Origin: Pseudoalteromonas piscicida
GTDB taxonomy: Bacteria; Pseudomonadota; Gammaproteobacteria; Enterobacterales; Alteromonadaceae
Length of the DNA stretch: 64,000 nucleotides
NCBI RefSeq assembly: GCF_002208135.1
Contig: NZ_CP021647.1
Location: forward strand, 189,501-253,500
Direction of reading: 5' to 3'
Position 1 is the stretch's first letter; each line of letters starts with the position of its first letter. The position numbers and the translations under genes are program-made. Positions 1 through 7,560 of the stretch are shown here, in pieces. The notes under the pieces were generated by a model. The model was given only the letters and a program-made list of their open reading frames with translations. It ran no database searches and had not been told where the DNA came from.

Positions 1-370
1 ACACAGAATCAATCGCGCCATTTTGACTTAGATAGTCCCTTAATGTTTGTCCTTCCACATACTCGAATACCCCGAGCATTAAATTTTCATTTAATTGTCC
101 TTTATCTAATAATCGTACGATATTTGGGTGATTTAATTGACTACAAAGTAAGGTTTCACGATTGAAACGTTCCGCATATCTATGTTTTTTCGTCGCTTCC
201 AGTTGTGGTTCTAACGCCAAAAATTTTAGTGCAACGATTTGCCCTGTGTTTATTTGGCGCGCCTTAAAAACTTTACCGAATCCACCTTCTCCAATTTTTT
301 CAAGTAGTTGGTATTTGTCAGACTGGAAAACGTCGACAATATGGCTATCCGAAAACTGTGTCAGAGACAT
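1..370 (-). CDS. Serine/threonine protein kinase, N-terminal part (runs off the left edge)
   Basis: Reading leftwards from the ATG at 370 gives an open frame to the window edge. About 20 residues in lies the glycine-rich ATP loop GEGGFGKV, followed by the VAIK-type lysine in ALKF and the segment LNHPNIVRLLDKG, the usual N-lobe of Hanks-type kinases. The protein would phosphorylate Ser/Thr residues of unknown partners. The catalytic loop lies outside the window, so activity and any C-terminal domains (ATPase, cyclase or sensor modules occur in such bacterial kinases) cannot be judged. It is divergent from the Tat-protein gene at 627, with about 256 bp between the starts, so the two may share a control region. 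The kinase call is strong; the role is unknown. Confidence 0.85.
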   Translation of the reverse strand, partial: MSLTQFSDSHIVDVFQSDKYQLLEKIGEGGFGKVFKARQINTGQIVALKFLALEPQLEATKKHRYAERFNRETLLCSQLNHPNIVRLLDKGQLNENLMLGVFEYVEGQTLRDYLSQNGAIDSV

Positions 371-626
371 ATGATTACTAATTCTTATTTTTTGTTAATG
401 GTATAGGGTAATTGGAATGTAAATACTTGTCTAGCATGAGAATTTTAATTATTTTTTAAAATTGGATAATTAACAGGTAGGGTTGACAGTGTGTTTTTGT
501 AAGTGTTTGAAAATATTTTGTTTTTATTTGAGTGTGTTTTTTGGAATATTGCTTGTAATGGAGTGTAATTCCTTCTGCTCGAAAAAGTTGGCATACTTTA
601 GTTATAAGAATAAAAAGGAAAAATGA

Positions 627-1358
627 ATGAAACGCCGAACGTTTATGTTTGCTGGTGCAGCACTCACGGTTGCATCAGTCTTACCTCCTGTTAGCTTTGC
701 TAGACAAAGCTTCACTGCTTCTGGAGTATCTATAGATACAACGGAAAGGCTTCCTGAAAATCTATTGAATGAACTCGGTATTCAAGTACCTATCAGGGAT
801 GTTCTAAGCCCTTCAGGGGAACGAGTTTCTTTTAAAAAAAGAGCCAATATAATTAGGCGTTACGGAGATTCTCTCTACGTTTACTTCGAGCATGAGAGGG
901 TGATCAGGGTTTTTGATACCCAGGGTAACCCTGCTTCCAATGAATTGCCTTTACCTAAATACATTAGCGATCTTAAAGATTTTGCTGTAGATCCGACACA
1001 ACAACAGCTTTATTTATTGCAACCTGGAAAGCACCACATAGTGTTAGCCGACTTTAGCGGTGAAATAGTGGGCACTTTTGGTGAGTTCGGAATTGAGCAA
1101 GACTATCAACTTAATGGTCCAAAGAGCATCACCATTGGTAAGTCTAATCAGTTATTTGTTTTGAATTCTGGCAGTTCTAGTATCAAAGTTTTTGAAAGCA
1201 ATGGAGTATTTTTAAAAAACTATACATTGAGTCAAAAGCAAAAACGCACAGTTACAAGTATCGATGGCGCTAATCAGATTATTATCAATGGTGGGAAGTT
1301 TTCAGATCGCCAATGGAAATTAGATCAAAATATTCGCAATTTTATCGAGGTGGACTAA
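627..1358 (+). CDS. Tat-exported beta-propeller (NHL/6-bladed type) protein
   Basis: The 243-residue product starts MKRRTF, a twin-arginine signal followed by a hydrophobic stretch ending near PPVSFA, so it should be exported folded through the Tat system. The rest has propeller-like repeats: YVYFEHERVIRVFDTQGN, DFAVDPTQQQLYLLQPG and QLFVLNSGSSSIKVFESNG, each with the strand-turn-strand and FD/FE-x-NG pattern of NHL or 6-bladed propellers. Such domains bind ligands or proteins; no catalytic motif is visible. An upstream ATG at 623 is out of frame with this product. The start used lies about 7 bases after AAAAAGGAA. It is the first gene of the plus-strand series leading to the collar proteins, about 90 bp before the hydroxylase gene. 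The fold is inferred from pattern only. Confidence 0.7.
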   Translation: MKRRTFMFAGAALTVASVLPPVSFARQSFTASGVSIDTTERLPENLLNELGIQVPIRDVLSPSGERVSFKKRANIIRRYGDSLYVYFEHERVIRVFDTQGNPASNELPLPKYISDLKDFAVDPTQQQLYLLQPGKHHIVLADFSGEIVGTFGEFGIEQDYQLNGPKSITIGKSNQLFVLNSGSSSIKVFESNGVFLKNYTLSQKQKRTVTSIDGANQIIINGGKFSDRQWKLDQNIRNFIEVD

Positions 1359-1451
1359 GCTGAGTAAGGGCTTGATCGGATTTTACTTTTTTGCCACTTA
1401 AGCAGTTTGGAGCTTGAGTTACGTTAGTTATCTGTGAACTTAAGGATGGTT

Positions 1452-2069
1452 ATGCCATATAGTAAGGAACGGTTAGCTTATTTTAAGCTTCCAATTTTTC
1501 TTGAACATCAACAAGTACTCGACGAGCTAGGGACGCTGAATGAGCTGGCCTGGACTGACCATGTAAATAAAGCAAATTACGACGGCGGCTGGGACGTAGT
1601 TGCGTTGCGTTGTTTGTCAGAGCATTTATCTGCTCACCCGATCTTACAAAACTTTGCGATTGAGTCAGGCACTCACTGGCAAAACCTACCTATATTAGAA
1701 GAAAAGCCGCTACTTAAATCATTTGTTGATAATTTCCCTTGTGAAGTTCTCTCCGTAAGAATAATGCGATTGAAAGCCGGTGCTTTTATAAAACCTCACA
1801 GAGATGGCGGCCTTTGTATCGAAAATGGTGAAGCAAGACTTCATATACCTTTGGTCATCGACACTGCTCTTGAGTTTGTTGTTGATGGTATGCAAGTACC
1901 AATGAAAGAAGGAGAGGTGTGGTACATAAATGCGGACAAAATACACAGTGTCGCTAACCGAGGAAACCTTGATAGAGTCAATATCGTTATTGATTGCAAA
2001 GTAAATGATTGGTTATTAGATTGCCAGTCAGGGTCAATGGGCGTTCCTTGTGAAGAGTATACAAGCTAA
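1452..2069 (+). CDS. Aspartyl/asparaginyl beta-hydroxylase family dioxygenase
   Basis: The product belongs to the Fe(II)/2-oxoglutarate hydroxylases of the AspH type (cupin fold), which hydroxylate Asp/Asn side chains of proteins or related small molecules. The metal triad is visible as H116-R-D118 (in IKPHRDGG) and H165 (in ADKIHSVANRG), with R176 in DRVNIVID as the likely 2-oxoglutarate-binding arginine. The frame opens at a GTG at 1434, but AAGGA at 1442-1446 sits five bases before the ATG at 1452, so I place the start there (205 residues). No signal peptide is seen, so it acts in the cytoplasm. It is followed after about 60 bp by a methyltransferase gene. Its substrate may be a neighbouring product, which is inference. 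Confidence 0.85.
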   Translation: MPYSKERLAYFKLPIFLEHQQVLDELGTLNELAWTDHVNKANYDGGWDVVALRCLSEHLSAHPILQNFAIESGTHWQNLPILEEKPLLKSFVDNFPCEVLSVRIMRLKAGAFIKPHRDGGLCIENGEARLHIPLVIDTALEFVVDGMQVPMKEGEVWYINADKIHSVANRGNLDRVNIVIDCKVNDWLLDCQSGSMGVPCEEYTS

Positions 2070-2128
2070 AAAAATGCAGTGTGTTTCGTTAGCAAGCGAT
2101 TTAAAAATAATAGGTTGAAGGATCTGTA

Positions 2129-3436
2129 ATGACGTCTGGCAGCGTGTACCAAGTAAAAAAATTGCTAGAGCACTCTCAAGCTTTGCTCCTAAATGATATT
2201 GATGCTGGGTTAAATAGACCTCACGCATTATCTATGTCTGAGGCTCTAGCTGAGCTAACTGGCGTATCCACTGACTTCGATATGAATGATTGGTCTGATA
2301 TAAACACCGACAAAGGGGTCGCGATTTCACCTGTTCAGGCAGCTAAATGTTTACTAGAAACGCTACGTAGTCAGATATTTATGCAGGGCGTTGCGAGCGC
2401 GATACGAGATAAAATCAATCAGCAAGATAATATAAATATCCTCTACGCAGGGACCGGGCCATATGGTGTATTACTATTACCTTTTCTCGCGCTCCACAAA
2501 ACGAGTCCAGTCTCAGTAACACTTTTAGATATTCATCCAGAAAATACGCAAGCAATACATGAGCTGGTAACTAAACTTGATATCGCTCATATGGTGAAAC
2601 GTATAGTGCACGCAGATGCAACAACTTGGCTACCTGAAGAACCAATAGAGTTTGATCTCATTATTTCCGAGACCATGAATACCTTATTACGCAGAGAGCC
2701 TCAAGTATGGATTTTTAGTCACCTTCAACAGTTTTTAAAACCAGATGGAGAGCTCATACCTCAAGAAATTGAGCTTACTGCTTGGCTATGCAATCCAAGC
2801 TCTCTGACGAAAAGTGAGCAAAGAGTCAACCCAGCTGAGCTTGGTTCGTTTTTCCGTCTCGATAAAAACACGGCAAGTGCACTCAATGAGAATAACCTAG
2901 ATGTGTTATCTGGTTCGTTTGAGGTACCGGATTGCGGGAAAGTTTATCATACACTGGAATTGAAAACGGAAATCAAAGTCTATAGGGAGCATAGACTCAC
3001 CGAAAACCAATGCAGCTTGAATTTACCAATTAAATATCAAGATAAAAATCTAAAGGCCGGTGATCGGATTACTTTTGAGTATATTAACGATCCAATACCT
3101 GAGTTCATCTTTAGCTTCCCTGATGAAAGTTTACCAAATCTTCCCGCCTATCATGAGGTGGGTGAGTCTGGAATTTTCCAAATTAAACGTATCTTCGTTA
3201 AATGCCAATTAAATAAAGTAAATAAGCTTGATATTAACAACCATGAATGTGAGTGGTCTTTGGATACACAAATATGGGGTGAACTTGAGTTAAGTTTAGA
3301 ATTGGTTTTAGAAGCCTTGTATCGGTTTAGGTTGTTTGAGGAATTTGAGTTTTGGCTGCTTGATAAAATTGGTAATCGACTTGATGATAAATTAGTTGGT
3401 GCTATTAATCGAAAAGTAGTCGGTTTTTATCGTTAA
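2129..3436 (+). CDS. Class I SAM-dependent methyltransferase, PRMT-like
   Basis: The 435-residue product has SAM-binding motif I as ILYAGTGPYG (about residues 104-113), the acidic residue ending strand 2 in TLLDIHPEN (D134), and SETMNTLLRRE (180-190), which resembles the double-glutamate loop of protein arginine methyltransferases. After about residue 200 follows a beta-rich region like the PRMT barrel and then an unassigned C-terminal part. It probably transfers a methyl group from SAM to a protein or peptide side chain. An AGGA lies seven bases before the ATG. It sits between the hydroxylase and GNAT genes, all on the same strand with short gaps, so one transcript is likely. The exact substrate cannot be read from sequence. 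Confidence 0.8.
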   Translation: MTSGSVYQVKKLLEHSQALLLNDIDAGLNRPHALSMSEALAELTGVSTDFDMNDWSDINTDKGVAISPVQAAKCLLETLRSQIFMQGVASAIRDKINQQDNINILYAGTGPYGVLLLPFLALHKTSPVSVTLLDIHPENTQAIHELVTKLDIAHMVKRIVHADATTWLPEEPIEFDLIISETMNTLLRREPQVWIFSHLQQFLKPDGELIPQEIELTAWLCNPSSLTKSEQRVNPAELGSFFRLDKNTASALNENNLDVLSGSFEVPDCGKVYHTLELKTEIKVYREHRLTENQCSLNLPIKYQDKNLKAGDRITFEYINDPIPEFIFSFPDESLPNLPAYHEVGESGIFQIKRIFVKCQLNKVNKLDINNHECEWSLDTQIWGELELSLELVLEALYRFRLFEEFEFWLLDKIGNRLDDKLVGAINRKVVGFYR

Positions 3437-3454
3437 AATATAAAGGTAAGAGTG

Positions 3455-3964
3455 ATGAAGTTTACGCCTCCAGATGGTTTATATGTTAGACCGTCAAAAC
3501 CAGAAGATAAAGGCTTTCTGGAAAGCTTACACCATAGCACTCGGCAAGATTTGCAGTTGATTGATGGAGATAAGGATTTTATTGAGTCAATTATTGAAAT
3601 GCAGTTTAAAGCGCAAAGTAATGGCTATGGAGATCAATTTCCAAACGCTATGTATTTCATTATTGAAAAACACCATGAGCGAATAGGCAAGGCGACAATT
3701 GACTTTGGTAATAATGAAGTGAGATTAATAGAAATTGCTTTAATACCTCAAGCTCGTGGATTAGGGCTCGGTGCAGCAGTTGTTCAATCTTTCCAGCAAG
3801 CTGCTGCTCAATCCGGCGTGCCGATGACTTTGTCGGTATTGCAAAATAATTACGATGCAAAGCGTTTATATCAAAAGCTAGGCTTTAAAATTGAATCAAT
3901 TAAGGCTCCTTATGAGTTACTAATTTGGTATCCGCCAGCGTTGAGGAATATAGTTTTAGGTTAA
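3455..3964 (+). CDS. GNAT family N-acetyltransferase
   Basis: The roughly 169-residue product carries the GNAT acetyl-CoA motif A as ALIPQARGLGLGAAVVQSF (Q/R-x-x-G-x-G/A signature) and the C-terminal NNYDAKRLYQKLGFK motif typical of the fold, so it moves an acetyl group from acetyl-CoA to an amine. The N-terminus (LYVRPSKPEDKGFLESLH) is the usual first strand and helix. A GTG at 3452 and an ATG at 3455 are adjacent; the ATG with AAGG eight bases upstream is preferred. It begins 19 bases after the methyltransferase stop and precedes the DUF6916-type and collar genes, which suggests co-transcription. The substrate is unknown. Confidence 0.85.
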   Translation: MKFTPPDGLYVRPSKPEDKGFLESLHHSTRQDLQLIDGDKDFIESIIEMQFKAQSNGYGDQFPNAMYFIIEKHHERIGKATIDFGNNEVRLIEIALIPQARGLGLGAAVVQSFQQAAAQSGVPMTLSVLQNNYDAKRLYQKLGFKIESIKAPYELLIWYPPALRNIVLG

Positions 3965-4084
3965 TTTAAAAAAGAGAGGTAATGAACGAAAGGTAATAAA
4001 GCGCCTCGCTTGATCATTGGTATTAATAACTGTTTTTTAGTTAACAAGAGCGAGTCTAACTTAATGAGCAAAGGAGCAAGTGTT

Positions 4085-4378
4085 GTGAAACTAACTAGTA
4101 GTTTATTTGAAGACTTAATCGGTCAGGATGTTGAAGTTTTTACGGCCGATGGCAAGCATAAGCTAAACGAGTTGCAAGTTGATGCTATTGATGAGTGCAA
4201 GCTAAACAGTAATGAATTTGAAGGATTTTCTGTAACGTTAACCGCCAAATCAAATTTTCCGCTTACTGATGATACGTATACATTAAAGCATCAAAAGTTG
4301 GGTGAAATGCCACTGTTTTTATCTGCATACGAAAAAGACAAGTATCAAATAATTATCAGCATAAAAAAAGAAGCATAA
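4085..4378 (+). CDS. Small DUF6916-type protein linked to tail-collar genes
   Basis: A 97-residue cytoplasmic protein beginning VKLTSSLFEDLIGQDVEVF, with a beta-rich body and the ending YQIIISIKKEA. It resembles the short DUF6916 proteins found next to tail-collar (microcystin-dependent-like) genes; the assignment is from memory of the family and is not certain. The open frame extends upstream to a TTG at 4010, but AAGGAG at 4071-4076, eight bases before the GTG at 4085, marks the better start. The first collar gene begins 12 bases after its stop. A chaperone, adaptor or structural role for the collar proteins is plausible but not shown. Confidence 0.65.
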   Translation: MKLTSSLFEDLIGQDVEVFTADGKHKLNELQVDAIDECKLNSNEFEGFSVTLTAKSNFPLTDDTYTLKHQKLGEMPLFLSAYEKDKYQIIISIKKEA

Positions 4379-4390
4379 AGGAGTTTAATA

Positions 4391-4912
4391 ATGTCAGAAC
4401 CCTATATTGGACAGGTTACCCTCTATGGCTACAATTGGGCACCTAAAAATTGGTCTTTATGTAACGGTCAACTAATTCAAATTAGCCAAAATCCAGCGCT
4501 ATATTCTCTCACCGGCACCGCGTATGGTGGTGATGGTAGAACAACCTTTGGTCTACCAGACTTTCGTGGCAGAGTGCCGGTGGGGCTTGGTAACTTAGGA
4601 AGCGCTAGTTACGATAGAGGCAATGCTGGTGGCGCTGAAAACGTAACGTTAACCTTAGCAAATATTGCACACACCCACAGCATGCAAGCAAGTACGAAAA
4701 CGGCTGACTTTCCATATGCAAATTTTCCCACATCAAACCAAATGGCGACGCAGACGGCAGTGCCTATATATGCCGCAGCTACAAGTTTGGTAAATACCTC
4801 TGACTCCTCGGTATCAAGCATTGGCGGCGGTCAGAGCCACAATAATATGCAGCCCAGCTTATCTCTTAACTTTGCCATCGCACTAACTGGCATTTATCCA
4901 AGCCGAAACTAA
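4391..4912 (+). CDS. Phage tail collar domain protein, copy 1 (microcystin-dependent-protein-like)
   Basis: The 173-residue product has the whole collar signature: WSLCNGQLIQISQNPALYSL near residues 20-40, then YGGDGRTTFGLPDFRGRVPVG (starting about residue 45), a THSM motif in the middle and the closing NMQPSLSLNFAIALTGIYPSRN-type end. Proteins with this domain form trimeric fibre bases or tips in phage tails and related bacterial particles; stand-alone copies in bacterial genomes are of unclear role. There is no signal peptide. A strong AAAGGAG precedes the ATG. It is the first of three tandem paralogues separated by 11 bases each, certainly one operon. No other tail, sheath or baseplate gene is nearby, so this is not a complete prophage or contractile system. 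Confidence 0.9.
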   Translation: MSEPYIGQVTLYGYNWAPKNWSLCNGQLIQISQNPALYSLTGTAYGGDGRTTFGLPDFRGRVPVGLGNLGSASYDRGNAGGAENVTLTLANIAHTHSMQASTKTADFPYANFPTSNQMATQTAVPIYAAATSLVNTSDSSVSSIGGGQSHNNMQPSLSLNFAIALTGIYPSRN

Positions 4913-4923
4913 GGAGGTCGTAA

Positions 4924-5448
4924 ATGGAAGGGTTTATTGGACAGATAACGATGTTTGCCGGCAATTACTCGCCATTTAAATGGGCGTTTTGTTATGGGCA
5001 GATCACCGCAATTACGGGGAATGAAGCGTTATTCTCTTTGCTTGGAAATACTTATGGTGGTGATGGAAGAAGTAGTTTTGGGTTTCCCGATATGCGAGGT
5101 CGATTACCTATGGGGTTCGGCAGTGGTCCCGGATTAACGCCAACACAGATAGGAACAATGAAAGGGGTAGAAACGGTTACCTTAGATATCAATCAAATAC
5201 CATCGCATAGCCATAATTTTCAGGTAAGTAACAATACCGCGACGGGTACAAACCCAGGTGGACAAGTGTTGGGTAAAGCTGATATGTACTGTGAACCAGC
5301 AACGACCCAGTATAATGATGGTCCTTCAGCTATGTATGACGACATTATTGCCTCTGCGGGAAGCAATCATGCTCATGAAAACAAAATGCCTAGCCTTGGG
5401 GTTAATTTTATCATATGCCTAAATGGCATGTATCCACCTAGAAATTAA
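4924..5448 (+). CDS. Phage tail collar domain protein, copy 2
   Basis: A 174-residue paralogue of the preceding gene. It opens with MEGFIGQITMFAGNYSPFKW and has FCYGQITAITGNEALFSLLG, then YGGDGRSSFGFPDMRGRLPMG and a conserved end (MPSLGVNFIICLNGMYPPRN). The middle, about residues 95-150, is where the three copies differ most, as expected for the variable outer part of a fibre. It has a perfect AAGGAGG ribosome site and starts 11 bases after copy 1. It probably forms homo- or hetero-trimers with its neighbours (inference from the family). Confidence 0.9.
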   Translation: MEGFIGQITMFAGNYSPFKWAFCYGQITAITGNEALFSLLGNTYGGDGRSSFGFPDMRGRLPMGFGSGPGLTPTQIGTMKGVETVTLDINQIPSHSHNFQVSNNTATGTNPGGQVLGKADMYCEPATTQYNDGPSAMYDDIIASAGSNHAHENKMPSLGVNFIICLNGMYPPRN

Positions 5449-5459
5449 GGAGAAGAATA

Positions 5460-5993
5460 ATGGCTGATTGTTTTTTAGGTGAAGTTCGAATGTTTGTTTG
5501 CAATTTTACACCTGAGTGGTGGGCCAGTTGTAGAGGACAACTATTACCTATATCGCAAAATTCAGCACTTTTTGCGGTAATAGGCTGTAACTTTGGTGGT
5601 GATTGTCGCACCACCATGGGGGTGCCAAATTTAGAATGTAGAGTTCCGATGGGGACGGGCACTGGTCCAGGCCTGACACCAAATATGTTAACCGAACAGC
5701 AAGGCGACAATGAAGTTGTGTTATATGAGTCGAACTTACCTGCTCATACCCATACTTTTTATGGTACGACTTCACTAGGCGGAACGGTTGATACGGGGCA
5801 GGGGAATCTACTCGCGCAATCTTCAGGCGGTAACGTTTATGATAAAGCTCCTGATGAACAAAATCAGATAGCGATGGATTATGCTGCGCTTGGTACTAAT
5901 GGCATGGCAAATGCTGGGCATGAAAACCGCCAACCATTTTTGGCGATTCAGTTTGCATTGGCACTAGATGGCACATTTCCACCAAGGAACTAG
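5460..5993 (+). CDS. Phage tail collar domain protein, copy 3, cysteine-substituted
   Basis: The third 177-residue paralogue ends in the same FALALDGTFPPRN-type motif and has a strong AAGGAG ribosome site. It differs at the normally invariant collar core: the usual YGGDGRTTFGLPD-RGRVP is here FGGDCRTTMGVPNLECRVP, with two glycines replaced by cysteine, and there are further cysteines near residues 3, 14, 23 and 41. The extra cysteines could form disulphides or bind a metal, which would imply an oxidising location or a distinct partner. No signal peptide is seen. A hairpin lies just downstream, so this is likely the last gene of the operon. Confidence 0.88.
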   Translation: MADCFLGEVRMFVCNFTPEWWASCRGQLLPISQNSALFAVIGCNFGGDCRTTMGVPNLECRVPMGTGTGPGLTPNMLTEQQGDNEVVLYESNLPAHTHTFYGTTSLGGTVDTGQGNLLAQSSGGNVYDKAPDEQNQIAMDYAALGTNGMANAGHENRQPFLAIQFALALDGTFPPRN

Positions 5994-6005
5994 CTTAGTA
6001 AGACG

Positions 6006-6062
6006 CAAAGTATTGGTAAGAGATTGGCTTGTTGTCGCTGGTCCTTACTAATACTTATATTT
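6006..6062 (+). terminator. Possible hairpin terminator after the collar operon
   Basis: AAGTATTGGTAAG and CTTACTAATACTT can pair (one mismatch) around a loop of about 25 bases and are followed by ATATTTT. The long loop and short T run make it a modest terminator. Confidence 0.45.
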
Positions 6063-6135
6063 TACGGCGGTAATTGAGTGTTATTATCGCTTTTAAATTA
6101 GTAACTTACTGTGGTGTTTGTAAGAGTGGTAACCA

Positions 6136-7467
6136 ATGTGTAAAAAAGAGGTATGTCAGCTTTTTTATCTAACAAGATTAAAGCTGGTGCTGTGCTTTAT
6201 ATTTGTTGTTTTATCTATTGGTACGACGAATGCGCAGGGAATTGAGTTTGTTAATTTTGGCAACAAGATAAAGCTTGAACGGAGCAGCGCTGAACCTAAG
6301 AGAGTGTATAAGTTTGCTAACTCAGAACACTTGGTGGAGCTGAGCAACAGAATAATCATAAAAATAAAGGCTGGGATGGGCAGTGGCGTTACAAACGCCT
6401 TAAAACAAAAAATAGAGGTAGGCCAGGTAGCCGCCTTTGGGCCCTTTGCAGAGCACGAGTTTGTGGTGGTATCGCTAAAAGACGCACCCGCCAAGCGCTT
6501 AACTGCTGCACTAGCGATTGCCAGTGGTTTGGAGGGGGTAATATATGCTCAACCAGATATTTTACAAATAAAAAGTAAGCTCGAAGTTGAAAACAATAAC
6601 GCTGCGCAATGGTTAACAAAAACCTTGTCGCAATCAGGTTCAATGAGAAGCTTACCTTTTCGTTTATTTCAGTTAGAGAAATGGCAAATACAACTACAAC
6701 AATTGACTCAAGGCGAGGGAGTAAAAATCGTTGTTATCGATGATGGCTTTGATTTAAAACATGAGGCCTTAAGTAAAACTAAGGTATTACTCACCTACGA
6801 TATAGAAAGAAGAGTCAAGGACGTACAGCCGCAAAGCGGTTTTGATATCCATGGTACGAAGGTACTTGGAGTGATTTTTGCCAGAGCAAATGACGCTTTG
6901 CCAGCTGAAATGGCGGGTCTTGCAATCGACGCAGGGCTTATTGCAATTAGACAAACAAAAAGCTGGACAAGCCATACATTGGAGTCGTTACATATCGCGC
7001 AACTAGCGCAAGCCGACATTGTTAACATGAGTTGGCAAACGCAGTTGCTACTGGAACCAATAAAAGATGCCATTGATGGCTTAGCACAAACCGGCCGGGG
7101 CGGGAAAGGGGTATTAGTAGTAATAGCCGCCGGAAACAGCGGGAAGATGATTAAAGCAAACAGTACAGAGGCGAGTATTGCATCTGCGGTGGTGGTGGGC
7201 GCAATGAATAGCAGCGGTATGCCAGCAAGCTTTAGCGGCTTTGGTAAATCGGTAAGTGCTTGGATGCCAGGTTACAGTGCTAGGGGTATCGCAAGAAATA
7301 ATGCATACAGTGGTTTTGGTGGTACTTCTTACGCAGCGGCATATGGCACAGGCATGATTGCACTACTGTTGGCCGCTGAACCTGAATTATCGGTAAATAA
7401 AGTCAAGCAAAAGCTGGCTCAAGTGTCTGGTTTAGTGTTGGACAACCAGAGTAAGCAAAGTGATTAA
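6136..7467 (+). CDS. Secreted subtilisin-like serine peptidase (S8 family)
   Basis: The 443-residue product has a hydrophobic signal segment (about residues 12-34, ending near TTNAQG), a propeptide-like region to about residue 150, and a complete S8 catalytic domain. D202 is in VVIDDGFD, H239 in DIHGTKVLG, the oxyanion N334 in AAGNSG and S398 in GGTSYAAA. It should therefore be an active endopeptidase outside the inner membrane. The ribosome site is weak (GTGG before ACCAATG). It ends 93 bases before the proposed start of the giant adhesin on the same strand, so it may mature or release that protein or the collar proteins; this is inference from position. No C-terminal anchor is visible. Confidence 0.9.
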   Translation: MCKKEVCQLFYLTRLKLVLCFIFVVLSIGTTNAQGIEFVNFGNKIKLERSSAEPKRVYKFANSEHLVELSNRIIIKIKAGMGSGVTNALKQKIEVGQVAAFGPFAEHEFVVVSLKDAPAKRLTAALAIASGLEGVIYAQPDILQIKSKLEVENNNAAQWLTKTLSQSGSMRSLPFRLFQLEKWQIQLQQLTQGEGVKIVVIDDGFDLKHEALSKTKVLLTYDIERRVKDVQPQSGFDIHGTKVLGVIFARANDALPAEMAGLAIDAGLIAIRQTKSWTSHTLESLHIAQLAQADIVNMSWQTQLLLEPIKDAIDGLAQTGRGGKGVLVVIAAGNSGKMIKANSTEASIASAVVVGAMNSSGMPASFSGFGKSVSAWMPGYSARGIARNNAYSGFGGTSYAAAYGTGMIALLLAAEPELSVNKVKQKLAQVSGLVLDNQSKQSD

Positions 7468-7560
7468 ACGGCTGTGTTAGCTACTTATAACACAACAAGT
7501 TGGATAAAGGTCGTTTCTACCTCGGAAATGAGCTTCTGGGTATAAAATGTGGATAAAACT

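Noticed and set aside
541..556. A sigma-54-like TGGAATATTGCTTGTA before the Tat-protein gene
   Set aside because: The -12 dinucleotide is GT, not GC, so it is weaker than the site at 29768; not listed as a feature.
4391..5993. A prophage or contractile injection system from the collar genes
   Set aside because: No tail tube, sheath, baseplate, terminase or lysis gene is nearby; collar domains alone do not make a phage.
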